DNA of 64,000 nt from Didymella arachidicola (lineage: Eukaryota > Ascomycota > Dothideomycetes > Pleosporales > Didymellaceae), in assembly GCA_016630955.3 (NCBI GenBank), contig CM049988.1, positions 2,480,001 to 2,544,000 on the forward strand. The letters are read 5' to 3'. The translations under genes and the position numbers were made by a program. The notes below the pieces were generated by a model. It saw nothing but the letters and a program-made list of their open reading frames with translations, was not told the DNA's origin and did not search any database. Positions within the stretch are counted from its first letter, which is position 1, and each line of letters opens with the position of its first letter. Positions 1-10,789 of this stretch are shown one piece after another.

Positions 1-282
1 GAGGCTAGATAGCGAGGAGTTTGGGTCAGTGCTTACTTGAGTTTGAATGCATTCTGCATAACGCAAGGCGAATATAGGGCGGTGTGGACTTGGTGCTAGA
101 TCTTAGACTCATCAAGACATACAAGCATAGTACACCTTTACCCATTGACCAGGCGGTGCGCGTGTTACCACTGATCTCACCAGCATCAGACAACAAAGAC
201 TACAGCAAACACACCGCACAACTTACTCAGTAAGTAAGGAACCTCAAACCATATACCCAACGCTAACAACCTCACTCAGCAC

Positions 283-1763
283 CTAAAACCTCGCTTCGAC
301 CTTCTGCTCAACATCCTGCAGCGCCCACTCACTCCTCGCCTTCCTACTCCTCACCCCATCAACCTGCTCCTTCGTCCACCCCTTCGCCTTCGTCGCCGGA
401 TTATACCCCAACCCCGTCACCCTCCCCACCTCCTCATCACTCAAATCCGTCGCCGCAGACCCATCAGCACGCTTATACACCGTGCACACCACCGCGCCGC
501 CCAACCCCAGATTATGCTGCAACGCCACCCTGGTCGACGGCACGCTCCTATTGTTCGCCCACCCGCGCAGATGCCACACTAGCTCCGCGCACTGCGCCAG
601 CCCCGTCGCGCCGAGCGGGTGGCCCTTTGAGATGAGCCCGCCGGACGGGTTGATGACGAGTTTGCCACCGTAGGTGATGCCGCCGCGGCGGATTAGCTCG
701 TGGGCTTTTCCCCTGGGGGCGAGGCCCAGCGCCTCAATGGTTACCATTTCGTTGGCGCTGAAGCAGTCGTGGAGCTCGCACACTTGGACGTCGTCGGGGG
801 AGACACTGGCTTCAGAGAGGGCTTCGCGCGCGGCGAGCTCGCTCATGCTGTACCCGATTAGGTCGATGGCGCTGCGGTTGAACAGTGCGGGGGTGTCTGT
901 TGCGAGGCGCTGGCCGGCGATGAGGATGGCTTGGCTTTTGAGCTCTGGGCGGGCGTCGAGGAAGGACTGCGAGCAGAGGACTGTTGCTGCGGCGCCGTCG
1001 GAGGTCGGGCAGCATTGCAGTTTGGTGAGGGGTTCGTGGATCATGGGGCTGTTGACGACTTGGTCGAGGGTGTATTCGTCTTGGAATTGGGAGTAGGGGT
1101 TGTTTTTACTGTGGGCGTGATTGATGCGGGCGATTTCCGCAAAGTCCTTGAGCTCGGAGCCGTATCTGGGCGTTGTCAGTATGAGAGTCGGAGTTTTGGG
1201 GGTAAGAAGTGGGAAGACGTACTTCTCCATATGCTCACGTCCCGCGTTGCCAAACAACTGCGCCGCGCCCGGCGCCTTCGTGATACCCCTGGTCTCCTTC
1301 ATGATTAGATTCGTCGTCGCAGTCGGATTCGTCCTGTCCTGGAAAAACGTCTGCAGCGACCCGGGAAACATCTTCTCGAAGCCCACGACCAGTACGCAGT
1401 CGGCCGCGCCGTGGGCAATCATGTTGCGCCCCATGTACAGCCCCGTGCTGCCGGTGGAGCAATTGTTGTTAACGTTGTACACGGGGATGCCCGTCATGCC
1501 GAACTGGTAGAAGACGCGCTGTCCGCACGTGCTGTCGCCGTAGCAGTAGCATGCCACACCCTGGTCCACGTCGTCATAGTTGATGTGTGCGTCGAGCATC
1601 GCTTTCACGCCCGCTTCGAAGCCCAGCTCAGGGTAGTCGACTTTACCGCGTGGCTTGATGAACTATCTACACATCAGGAGGCGCAAAGGACCTAGGATTC
1701 GAGCTATCCTACCTTTGTCATGCCCACGCCGAGGACGTAGACAGGTTGTTTCTGACCGACCAT
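283..1763 (-). CDS. SCP-x type thiolase (peroxisomal/lipid 3-ketoacyl-CoA thiolase family)
   Basis: Predicted exons are 1763-1713, 1662-1223 and 1165-283, giving 457 aa. The family cleaves (or condenses) 3-oxoacyl-CoA in fatty-acid or branched-chain oxidation. The sequence shows the SCP-x hallmarks: N-terminal GVGMTKF, the nucleophile loop NVNNNCSTGS, LQCCPTSDGAA, the HDCF motif, and GGLISKGHPLGATG with the catalytic His. The start at 1763 is chosen because the 17-residue first exon restores the conserved VLGVGMTKFIKP stretch. The protein ends after the thiolase domain: there is no SCP2 sterol-carrier domain. The last residues (EARF) are not a classical SKL-type peroxisome signal, so location is uncertain. 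The second intron is 57 nt and contains no in-frame stop, so its retention would only insert 19 residues. The thiolase family call is firm; the substrate is not known. Confidence 0.9.
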
Positions 1764-2951
1764 TTTGGCTACTCTTTTGACGTGACAGGCACAAGGTGCT
1801 GACTATTATTATGAGATGTCTGAAAGATCTGAAAGAAATAACAATACACAACGATGTTGAATGCAAAGAGCAAGAGCACAGCGCGCGTCAACACTTAAAC
1901 CTCGCCCTCGTCGTACCAAAGCCGAGTCGCGCCAATACCCCAGGATTGAGAATGCGCGGGGGCGGCATAGTGGAGATGCCGAGGTACGTTCACGATACCC
2001 AGGCTTGTCAACAAACAAAACAAGTTAAAAATAAGGCCGTAATTTGACTTGCTTGATGACTAATACCCGCGGGGTTTTGTTTTTTTGATTTGATTGGCCC
2101 CGTAGGGTAATTTTTGTTCCTGATTGGTTGATGTTTGATAGCGGGGCGGCAAGGGAGGGAGTGTGAAGCTACATAGTAAGAGGACCAAGGGGCTTCAGCT
2201 TCAGCCTCGGCTAGTGAGCCTCCCCCTCCCTCCCCCTGCCACCCCACTATTAAATAAACACCAAAATTTTTGATAGCGTTATAAGATTTTGATTGATTTG
2301 ACTTAAAAATTTATAGGAGCCCTGTTTGTTTGATTGATGTGCTCAAATCAAGTCAAATCAAACAAAATTTTGATGCACGATTTGGTTGTTGACAACACTG
2401 ACGATACCGAAACAACAAACAGCGACTGCTCAGCCTTGCGTCTCACAGGCGAAGGCTCGATCGTCTTGATTATTGGTTGCCTAGGCTATACGATGCTCAT
2501 AATGAACGCCGAACGGCAGAGTCGGTTTCGGGCGGTTTTTTTCTCTCCGAGAAATGATAACTCTGAGAGCTGACAACCGAAGATCTAGTCAGTTATCGTG
2601 GAGCGCCGTGATTGGTCGCAGGGCTCGAATCCATGTGAAAGTGACGTTCAGTGCTGAGTACTGGTTACATAGCCTAATGTTTGTGGACATTCCTTGCCTC
2701 GTTCGGGGAAGCGATAACTCATAGTGATGAATTGTGTCAGCTAATTAAAAGCTCAGAAGCACAACGCTCAATGTACCATTGGGGATGAATCGCTCTGTTG
2801 AATTCGTTTACAGTGGGATAAATACAAAGCCGCTCAAAGCGAGGCTATCAGTGATGTACATCACAAGGCCTCACATCCAATAGCAAAGAACCTCCCATGG
2901 TATCTCCCGAAACGCTAAATCGCAATGCAATAAGAATCGTAAATCATGTGC
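1764..2951. other. Intergenic region with AT-rich segment
   Basis: This 1.2 kb stretch lies between the thiolase start and the 3' end of the fusion gene. Reading frames are short and show no recognisable protein. About 2040-2380 is AT-rich with runs of TTTGATTTGATT and holds an imperfect inverted repeat (separate entry). No gene is supported. Confidence 0.6.
2284..2370. repeat. Imperfect inverted repeat, 21-bp arms
   Basis: The arm at 2284-2304 (ending TGATTTGACTT) is the reverse complement of 2350-2370 (beginning AAGTCAAATCA) with two mismatches. The arms are separated by 45 nt that contain a further TTTGATTGATG copy. The segment could fold as a hairpin or be the relic of a small transposon. 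No target-site duplication is evident. Confidence 0.55.
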
Positions 2952-5741
2952 TCACCGCGGTCTCAATGAGTCGCTGCTCGAAGAGCTACTGCTACTGCTT
3001 GAGCTCTGTATCGACACTGCCTGCGATCCCCTACGCTCTGGCGCGATGTCGAGGCTGCCGGGAATCGGTGCGAGGCCCTCGGGCCAGCTCCGTCGCTCCC
3101 TGTGCTCGACTGAGGGCATATGGTCTTTCTCGCGATTACCGAAGCTTAGTCTGTTCTTGACTCTGCTCCATCTGTGTGTTTTGAGTTCGCCCATTGACTC
3201 GCGACGTTTCTCTTCGGCTTCAGACTCGCGCCTTGTCTGCTCGTCGCGACGGGGATCGGAGAGCTGTCTTGTGACGGGCAAAGCGCTGAGCCAGATGGGG
3301 TACAGTGCGCCGGCGGAGTACACGGCGACAATCACGCAGAATGCGTAGCGCGCGTCGTGGATCTTGAGAGCGGCGAACATGATAGGTGGTATGATTGCGC
3401 CACCACCAATCGCTGCTGTTATGAGCGCTGAAGCGTCCTTGGTGTGCTTTCCCATACCGCGGATACCCTGAGCGAATATCTGTGGAAACAGCGGGCCTTC
3501 AAAAAACATGACCATGACCAGCATTCCAGCACCAGTGGGTCCACTAGTGTTCATCGCTGCTGCGCAAAAGGCGACAGCGCCCAGATAAAAGAACAAGAGA
3601 CTGAAGCGTGGCTTGACCCATATTTCGATGAATGCGGCCAGAAATCGAGAGACGGCGAACGCTGTGTGGCCGACCGCTTGATGGTTGACAGGATCGACCG
3701 AAGGTCTCACCAGTGCCAGGTACTCGTTGTACGAAGTCGATGTCGACTCCTGCCCGCCTACGTAGCAGAATTGAGAGAACGCAGCGAGTCCGAGGCTGAT
3801 CCAGATGACTCTGACAGGCCAGGGTCCAATGTTTATAGTTGCGTTCCTCGGAATAGGCAAGCGTCTACTGGCGGTCTCCAGCTCTTCGTTGGTCGCTTCT
3901 GGTAACGGGACGTAGAAGTAAAGCACGGCGAGAGCAATGCTGAAGAACGAGATGCCCAGGTAGGTCCACTGAACGTCGATCAAACTGGAGGCATTGGCTG
4001 TGAAGAGCACTTTTTTGGCAAGCAGGGGTGAGACGATGGTACCGACTGCTTGCACACCCTGCGATAAGTTCAACCGCACTTCGGCATATTCAGGCGGCCC
4101 GCAAAGGGCAATGAATGGGTTTGCCGCGAGTTCCAAGGTCGACAAGCCAGCTCCAACGATGAAGTTGGACACGAGAAACGCTGGGAGACTGGTGAGAACA
4201 GCAGAAGGCCAGAACACTAGCGCTCCACAGGCGTATATGACCAGTCCAACTATGTAGCAGACCTTGAACCCCCAGACCTGGAAAACGATGCGGCCAAATG
4301 TCAAGGGACCGAGGAGGTAGCCGACAAAATAGGCACTATGCTGGCCGACGGTCTGCCAGTCGCTCATATTGGCAATCTCTTGGAATCGCGAATTGAGCAC
4401 GTCCAGGAAACCATACGCAAACCCCCAGATGAAGAAGAGGATGGTGACCATCAGCACTGGGTAGATGGATTCGCGATTACTCTTCAATGTGATGTTCTTC
4501 TTCTGGCCAGTGTCCACAAAGTCAAAGAAAGTCATGGAGCCACGCCGGGTGCTGCGCGTGATTGCTGCCATGGTGGCTGCGGTGGAGGTGCGGTTCATTC
4601 CCGGGAACTCATTCGTATCTGGCGATGTGAGGAAGTCCATCATATCCATCCCTTCATCATTTCCTCGTAGCGCAGGTACAGACGGCGGAGGTTTGGTCAG
4701 GGGCGAGTCTGGAGGTGTTTCCTGATCAGATCGAGGACGCGATGTCTCGACAATGTCGGGGTGGAATTGTGCTTCATCGCTCGCGGTGGTTCCAGAATTG
4801 CCACGTGATGTCGTGTGATCGATGATCCAGCTAGGCAGAAAACGTCCAACCAAGGGCTTCATGGCAGGAACGCAACCGCACATGATGCCCAAGTTGATCT
4901 CAATCGTGCTCCACATGAACGATAACGAGGCGTACCACGAGAAATCGCTCGTGTTCCTTTGGTTGGTACCGCTTTCGGCGCGGTCAGCTTGGGCTGCGAC
5001 AAGGGTGGCGCGCTGCGCATCTTGCAGGTACGCGATACGGACGACGTCGACGATCGCCACAAAGATACCGAATCCAAAGGTGATGACTAGAATAATCTTC
5101 TGCTTCTTCGGCAGCCGCATGCTCGTCAGAATGGGCATAGGGAGGAACAATATGGCGAGATCGGTGATAATGTTCAGGGGCGCGGACGAGAGATAGATGG
5201 TAACGATGTTGGTGCAGTGTGCGCTTGCAGGTACAGGCGATGCCCAAGCTGCACTGACGGGGCGACACTGGACGATATTGAGGATAGTAAGTGACAGTCC
5301 ACCAGCGTTGACAACGACGAGCGTCGAGAAAGTCGCCCATCGAAAGATCTTCTGCGTCTCAGACAGGCCAAGGTAGAAAAGCAGGATCGAGGTCTTGGTC
5401 GCCATTAATGCTGGGTTGTAGAGAGCCGAAAAGGTGTAGGAAGACTTCCGCATTAGTTCCAGCCAGTCATCAGGGATGTGGTCCTGGTGTCGCCCAAGTC
5501 CTTTGGTGGTGCCATAGATGATCGAAAGTGATGCGCCAAACGCGAAGACCCAGGCCATGATCATGGTGTAGTCGTCCCATCCCGGCTTCTTCACGACGAA
5601 GAATCTCGACATCAACCGCAGGACGACGAAGATGGAACAGAGAACCAGTGTCGCAGCGGACGTAGCCCTCACTGCTGGCCCCCTGGACGGATAGTCATCG
5701 CCAGGATCCATCTGTGCGCGAGTGATGGTGTGTCCATTCAC
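2952..5741 (-). CDS. PTH11-like rhodopsin-domain receptor fused to FucP-type MFS transporter
   Basis: A single uninterrupted 929-codon ORF. Residues about 20-305 are the fungal integral-membrane 'rhodopsin' domain of PTH11-like receptors: seven hydrophobic segments, a GWDDYTM motif after helix 1, and a helix 7 ending WSTIEINLGIMCGC. Residues about 310-415 form a polar Ser/Thr/Pro-rich linker. From about residue 424 (ESIYPVL) to 845 is a 12-helix MFS protein of the L-fucose/glucose-galactose permease type, with FFIWGFAYGFLDVLN, NPFIALCGPPE and PLFPQIFAQGIRGMGKHTKDA. The tail is charged and ends in a poly-Ser run. About 19 membrane helices are expected. The start at 5741 precedes a second Met at codon 11, so either may be used. 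An attractive inference is a sugar sensor joined to its transporter, but the function is untested. I cannot exclude an unusual intron at the linker, though none is needed. Confidence 0.85.
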   Translation of the reverse strand: MNGHTITRAQMDPGDDYPSRGPAVRATSAATLVLCSIFVVLRLMSRFFVVKKPGWDDYTMIMAWVFAFGASLSIIYGTTKGLGRHQDHIPDDWLELMRKSSYTFSALYNPALMATKTSILLFYLGLSETQKIFRWATFSTLVVVNAGGLSLTILNIVQCRPVSAAWASPVPASAHCTNIVTIYLSSAPLNIITDLAILFLPMPILTSMRLPKKQKIILVITFGFGIFVAIVDVVRIAYLQDAQRATLVAAQADRAESGTNQRNTSDFSWYASLSFMWSTIEINLGIMCGCVPAMKPLVGRFLPSWIIDHTTSRGNSGTTASDEAQFHPDIVETSRPRSDQETPPDSPLTKPPPSVPALRGNDEGMDMMDFLTSPDTNEFPGMNRTSTAATMAAITRSTRRGSMTFFDFVDTGQKKNITLKSNRESIYPVLMVTILFFIWGFAYGFLDVLNSRFQEIANMSDWQTVGQHSAYFVGYLLGPLTFGRIVFQVWGFKVCYIVGLVIYACGALVFWPSAVLTSLPAFLVSNFIVGAGLSTLELAANPFIALCGPPEYAEVRLNLSQGVQAVGTIVSPLLAKKVLFTANASSLIDVQWTYLGISFFSIALAVLYFYVPLPEATNEELETASRRLPIPRNATINIGPWPVRVIWISLGLAAFSQFCYVGGQESTSTSYNEYLALVRPSVDPVNHQAVGHTAFAVSRFLAAFIEIWVKPRFSLLFFYLGAVAFCAAAMNTSGPTGAGMLVMVMFFEGPLFPQIFAQGIRGMGKHTKDASALITAAIGGGAIIPPIMFAALKIHDARYAFCVIVAVYSAGALYPIWLSALPVTRQLSDPRRDEQTRRESEAEEKRRESMGELKTHRWSRVKNRLSFGNREKDHMPSVEHRERRSWPEGLAPIPGSLDIAPERRGSQAVSIQSSSSSSSSSSSDSLRPR

Positions 5742-8170
5742 TCCTCACACCCTTTCTGCCACGTTCTTGCTCTTTCAAGCTTAAGTCTGTTATCTTGGTC
5801 GTGGACGTCGTGGAAGCGCAGACTCAGGCCACAGCATGTTCAGTCCTCAGCGTTGATGCAATTACAGACGGGTGCTACGAGGCGTTTATGGGCATATGGC
5901 TGAGCAGTGACAGCGAACGCGCTGGGAGGGCGACAGCGCGAGTGCGGGATTATTGAGATGTGCAGAGAGTGGAGGGACGTTGCGGTGAAAGGGTCTGCCA
6001 ACCCCAGAAATACCGCACAGTTCAGTTGCAGGCTGGCGAGGAAAAGGTGGGGAGACGTGCATGCTGCGGCAGAGTTGGTAGCGATACGGACTGGTCTTGC
6101 GCTGGTGCAAATCAACTGTGGTCGTTGATTGGCAGCGGGTTGGCAAGTGAAGGATGTGGAGGTGCCATGCCGTCATTCAGGCGCGCCCCTGGCCTGCATG
6201 CTCCGGCTCAAGTCCGGTGACGGAGGCGATTTGCAGTCAATAACTCGGTCTGAGTTGCGCCGCGCCTGTGTCCGAGTCATCGCGCCATGTCCCGAGACTC
6301 GACTGTTCTGGATTAGATGTCCTGGACGCAGAGGCTGCCCTTTGTGCCCTTTGCTGCAGTGATGAAAAATTCCACCCGCCTTCCCCGCATTCCCAGGACA
6401 TTCAACCCAACAACAAGCAAAAATCAACAAGCAACGCCCCGAGCTAAGAGCCGCTCAGCCCCCAGAGTTAGTGCCCCTCCGTCACTGGTGCTGCTGCATC
6501 GCCGTCGCTTGACCCTCCCCCAATGCGGCTAGGCGCTCGTGTACTGAATAACGAGATGCACGTCTTACGCCCAACATTCTGGCCCGCATTCTGGGGAAAA
6601 TGCAAGCGATAGCGGCTCATCGCTCAGCGAACGACACTCGGTGTTGATCCGGTGAACGCTAATAACCACCGAGTGTAAGGCCAATAAGTCATGTGCAGCG
6701 CGGCACGGCAGAGCCTCACGTGTGCGAAGGTGAGGCTGACTCGAGAGCTACAATCGTTGCAGTGCTGTGAGCCAGCGGGGCAAAAGTCGATGCTGCACAC
6801 ATCTCGTCACAACTGCTTGCGGCGGATGATGTAGGACGCATTCAGTGCCGCCGAAACGACTCAGTTGACGTTTCTCGTAACGGATGGGCGGTCGGCGACT
6901 GACCGGTAATCGACTGAAGAACCAGTGTCAGCTTGTACCGCGGACGACGCATGGCCACGTCCGCCCTGCGTATGTACACTCCCGTATGGGTGATTGCAGC
7001 ATTCTGTGGTGATATCGCTGTGTGACAGAAGCATTCAGCAAGGCGACACAAAGGTCCTCGAGACTCGAGAGACCGTCTTAAGCTCGAGCCCTCCGGCATA
7101 CTCCCGGCGAGGTTTGGGACGCTATTGAGCAGCAGTCGACCACGAAACCCAACGAGATTATAGCGGTCAGTAATATTAAAAGTAAGATACTGGCGGGCGT
7201 TGTCAGCACTGCAAGCTCCAAGCACTTCTTGCGAATTGTTGTCTGATTTGGGCGAGCAAGCGGTCAACTTGACAGCACCCACCGGACACAGACACCCACT
7301 CCTACTCAACGACTTCACGAGCGGTGTGTTGGTGACAGCGACGGTCACGGCCAGCACGCAATCAGAATCCCCAACGACTGTCCAATCGATGAAAACAATT
7401 CTCCGACAAATCACAACTCACTTCCCCCGGTTTTAAACCCCCCAAAGTTTCGAGATGAACAACAGCATTGGTGATATCACGCTCATCTACCTGCAACACT
7501 ACCATCATCCCGTCCTCAAAAGAACTTAAAATGACATTCGTTACGCAGGGCGATGCCCTCACCCCTGTGAACATCAAATCCAGCACCAATCAAACCCACA
7601 CCAGCCTCAGCGGAGACAAATCTCGCCAATCGCTCGATTGCAGCTCCCAACCCTAAAACCCACCAAACATTGCAGCATCGTCCACAGACCACGGGAGTCC
7701 AGCTCCAGTCACACAATCGCGGCACCACGGCATGCAGTACGCCGCTCCGCCACGCATTATTTGCCCAACCCACCTTTCTCTCGTTAAAACCCCGTCGACA
7801 GACCTCGCAGATGTTGAATCCAGTACATCTCCCGCTAAATTTAGGGGGGCGTCTCGGGTGGACCAAACCCCTTCTAGCATCTGCTACCACCGCAGCTTAC
7901 CGAACATAGTTAAGCGGGTACTGAATTGGACGTGCTGCGGCGCGCTAGCGGACGCGCATGGAGACGACCGAGGCGCGTGCAACGTTTTAATGTTTACTCG
8001 ATGCTTGGCTCGACGGGACCCTCGCGCTGGGTAAGAAGGGAGTCGATATATGACTGTCGGATCTCCCTTCTACTCCAACTCCTTCGTTCTCTACCGTGTC
8101 TTCTCTCTTCCCATCACTCGCTCAGCCTTACTCTCGTTTCATTCCCATCTACACTTTTTAATACCACAAG
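5742..8170. other. Long gene-poor intergenic region
   Basis: About 2.4 kb between divergently transcribed genes: the fusion gene on the minus strand and the small secreted protein on the plus strand. Several open frames occur on both strands (for example 6842-7414 and 7516-7890, minus), but none has a recognisable domain, a conserved motif or a convincing exon structure. The part nearest 8170 is pyrimidine-rich (CTTCTCTCTTCCC), as in promoters of strongly expressed fungal genes. Confidence 0.5.
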
Positions 8171-8707
8171 ATGCGCTCCTCGCTCCTCCTCGCTGCCGCG
8201 GGCTTCGCCAGCACCGCCCTGGCCGCCGACTGCGCAGCGCAGAACATAGTCGACGCCTGCGTCAGCGGGTACCAGGCTCGCATCGACGCATGCAACAAGA
8301 ACGGAAACGACTGGATCTGCCTGTGCGACGTGTACACGGATGTGTATACGTGCTACAACAACTGCCCCGACAGCAATGAGCGCAGTCCGGTGAAGAACCA
8401 GGTTACGAGCTATTGTACTGCTGCGGAGCCGTGAGTGCCCTGATCCCAAGTTGATGTTGTATGATGGTGGGCTGATTGATGTATCAGACTCCGCGCTGCG
8501 GCCTCCTCGTCTATGGCGTCTGTTGCGTCTGTAGCGAAGACAGCGACTACCGCTGCGCCGACTAGTGCGAGTGCGACTGCGTCTGGTACTGCTGCGAGCA
8601 GTGCAGCTACGTCGGCTGCTGCGTTCGCCACAGGCGCAGCATCCAGTTTCTCCACCCCCGCGGGCGCAGCTGCTGTCGCTATGCTCGCCGCCGCTGGACT
8701 TTTCTAA
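8171..8707 (+). CDS. Small secreted cysteine-rich protein with GPI-type C terminus
   Basis: Two exons, 8171-8430 and 8488-8707, give 159 aa. Residues 1-18 are a signal peptide ending ALA. The mature N-terminal domain (about 19-87) has eight cysteines in the order C, C, C, CxC, C, C, C, including WICLCDVYTDVYTCYNNCP. This resembles the fungal 'GPI-anchored serine-threonine rich' family. The second exon encodes a Ala/Ser/Thr-rich stalk followed by a small-residue segment and a hydrophobic terminus (AAAVAMLAAAGLF), the usual layout of a GPI-attachment signal. The protein is probably displayed on the plasma membrane or cell wall, and eight cysteines imply four disulfides. The splice donor GTGAGT and acceptor TATCAG are standard. 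An effector-like role is possible but is not shown by the sequence. Confidence 0.85.
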
Positions 8708-9313
8708 GCGTATGGCCATTGGAACCTGATAAACGCCGTGGCGGTGGCGGTGGCGGTGGTGGAGGTGATGGTGTTGTATACGTAATTATAATTTCCGTCC
8801 GAGGTAGTCGCGCGTCTCTCGTCTCTCGTCTCGCTGGTGGGATAGTGCGTCGAGTGCAAGTGCAATTGCAAGTGCCATGAGAGAGTCACTGAATACCACA
8901 CTCCATCTCTTCACCTCCTCCCCTTGTTCTTCTTCTTCTTCTTTTTCTTTCACGGCGAAACGCTGTTATTCGTAGCCTCAGCGTCGCCTTCCCACCTCCC
9001 AGACCCCAACCACAAATCCCACCCGTCGCCATCCCAACTTCCCCCTCCTACCCCCTCCGCAACCCCCAAACCTTCCTCATCCTCCCCAACACCCTCCCAT
9101 CCAGCACCGACTTCGCCTCATCCCTGCGTTCCGCACCCCAATCGGGCGGGAACCGCTTATAATACCTTTCCCTTTCCCTCATCGGCGATATGCCATGGTC
9201 CGGGGAAGGGAGTGGGAATCTAAACGCGGGATGGCCTGTCGGGGGTTCTATGTCTTTTTCGCGTGCGAGTGCGGACATTATCACAGCAGGGATAAGAGTA
9301 TGGAGACGGGGTG

Positions 9314-9335
9314 GTGTGTGTGTGTGTGTGTGTGT
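9314..9335. repeat. GT dinucleotide microsatellite
   Basis: An almost pure run of about eleven TG/GT units lies within intergenic DNA. Such runs are prone to length polymorphism. Confidence 0.85.
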
Positions 9336-9817
9336 AGATGGAAACGAGATGCGAAGCACAATGGAAGATGGGAGTGTGATATGTAAACGTTGACTGGCGA
9401 GAGGCGTGGTGGTGCGCGGACGCCGCGCTGCGCCGCGCCGCGTAACCACCCACGTCAGCGCCTACACTTGCGGTTCGTACTACGGATGGAGTAGGACCGT
9501 ACAGTGGATGCTTACTTGCTTGCTTGCTTTCAGCCTCCAATCGGTGTTGCAACGCGGGCGGTATCCTTTGTTAAGCACACTTGATCAACCCCGGTTCTCG
9601 TCCCGACGATATGCTCGGAGGAAGATTGTGCGTGACTAAGTACTACTTTGCCTACTCTGCTCTACTGTTTCTATACCTAAACATCTGTCTGCACTACCTA
9701 CCCTCTCTTTCGTGCATGCAACGCAGCTGCTGTTGTTGTGCTTGAAGCTGCTAGACTTGGCTAACCTATTAGCCTAGCCTTGTAAAGCCAGTAGAAGTAT
9801 AGTGAAAGGGAGATAAT

Positions 9818-10274
9818 CACGTGGAATTGTTAACTGGGAGATGTAGGTGTAGGTGGGGTGTTGTACTGAACTCACTCCTCGCGAGCGAGGGCACTGTGTA
9901 CATATAGCATGTAGTCGAGAAAGCAGCGTTTTAGGTACTCGAGAGCAGGTCAGGTGGTGTAACTAGCAAAAGCGCAGACTCGGTCTGTAACGATTCACAG
10001 ACAGACGCACGTTCTGAGATTTCGGCCACGTGTCAAGGTTGTGTGTTTGACAAAGCGTTTGCAGTGTGTTTGGAGTAATGTAATGTTATGCCAGGTGTCG
10101 TGCTGAGCTGACATCATACATGGACGGTTCGTAGACAAGCGCGTGTGTGCGGATAGCTGCGCCGTTTGGAGTCGCTAACGGTAGCTGCGGTGTGTCAGAT
10201 TGAAGTGGGACGTGTTTCTTTTGCGGAGGTTGTTTGTAGTGAAGCAAGGTCGTTGTTGCTGTCGTATTCACGTG
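9818..10274. promoter_or_regulatory. Three CACGTG palindromes upstream of the ubiquitin-ligase gene
   Basis: CACGTG occurs at 9818-9823 (as ATCACGTG), 10027-10032 and 10269-10274. These are candidate sites for basic helix-loop-helix factors of the Cbf1/Pho4/NUC-1 type. They lie 0.5-1 kb from the ATG at 10790. Binding is inferred from the motif only. Confidence 0.35.
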
Positions 10275-10417
10275 CCTCGTTCTCGAAGCTGAAGGTAAGG
10301 CTAGGTGGGGCAGCGAACTGCCAAGCAGGGAACCTCCAGGCGTGCCCACGGCCGTAGCCGTGCAGCCGAGCGAGTGGAGGGACCTGCGAAGCTGGATTTC
10401 TGGATACTGGGCACTGA

Positions 10418-10466
10418 ACACTGGACACTGGACACTGGACACTGGACACTGGACACTGGACACTGG
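10418..10466. repeat. Seven perfect tandem copies of ACACTGG
   Basis: The heptamer ACACTGG is repeated seven times without error, then continues as GTTA. Upstream degenerate copies (ATACTGGGCACTGA) suggest growth of the array by slippage. Confidence 0.95.
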
Positions 10467-10789
10467 GTTATTGCGCGACTAGGCGATCAGGTCTAAGCCG
10501 TCTTCGAAGGGTTCGTTGGTAGCATCCCGCTCCCGCATAGCATAGCGGAGCGGTGGCGGCGCTTCGTCAGTCTACCCGCGCGACACTGTGCTCAGCCACG
10601 CTCGCACCCTCGCTCGCGCTCCAACGTCACGGCGGTCCTCACGTACGGCGCTCCCTACATCACGGCCACCGTGTCCTGCGCTGACTGCAGTCCCGCACAC
10701 CGGCGAGCTCTGAGAGCCGCCTCGTCGCACAGCGTCCCAGCACCGACGAGCCCGAGCCCCCGCCCGCCGTCTGCCTGCGCACCATCACC

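Larger units (their letters stand above)
8708..10789. other. Intergenic region rich in simple repeats, upstream of the Rsp5-like gene
   Basis: About 2.1 kb with no supported gene. It holds a CTT-rich pyrimidine tract near 8926-8955, a GT microsatellite (9314-9335), a (CACGTG) motif at 9818, 10027 and 10269, and a 7-bp minisatellite (10418-10466). Open frames here mostly read through the repeats and look artefactual. Confidence 0.55.

Noticed and set aside
2620..2650. GGCTCGAATCC, resembling a tRNA B-box
   Set aside because: No cloverleaf can be folded around it and there is no matching A-box or acceptor stem.
6842..7414. 190-codon minus-strand frame with several cysteines, considered as a hydrophobin or small secreted protein
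   Set aside because: The cysteine spacing does not match hydrophobins (no CC pairs), there is no signal peptide, and no splice sites improve it.
10086..10463. Minus-strand frame beginning with repeated SSVQCPV units
   Set aside because: It is simply the translation of the ACACTGG minisatellite, with no conserved continuation.
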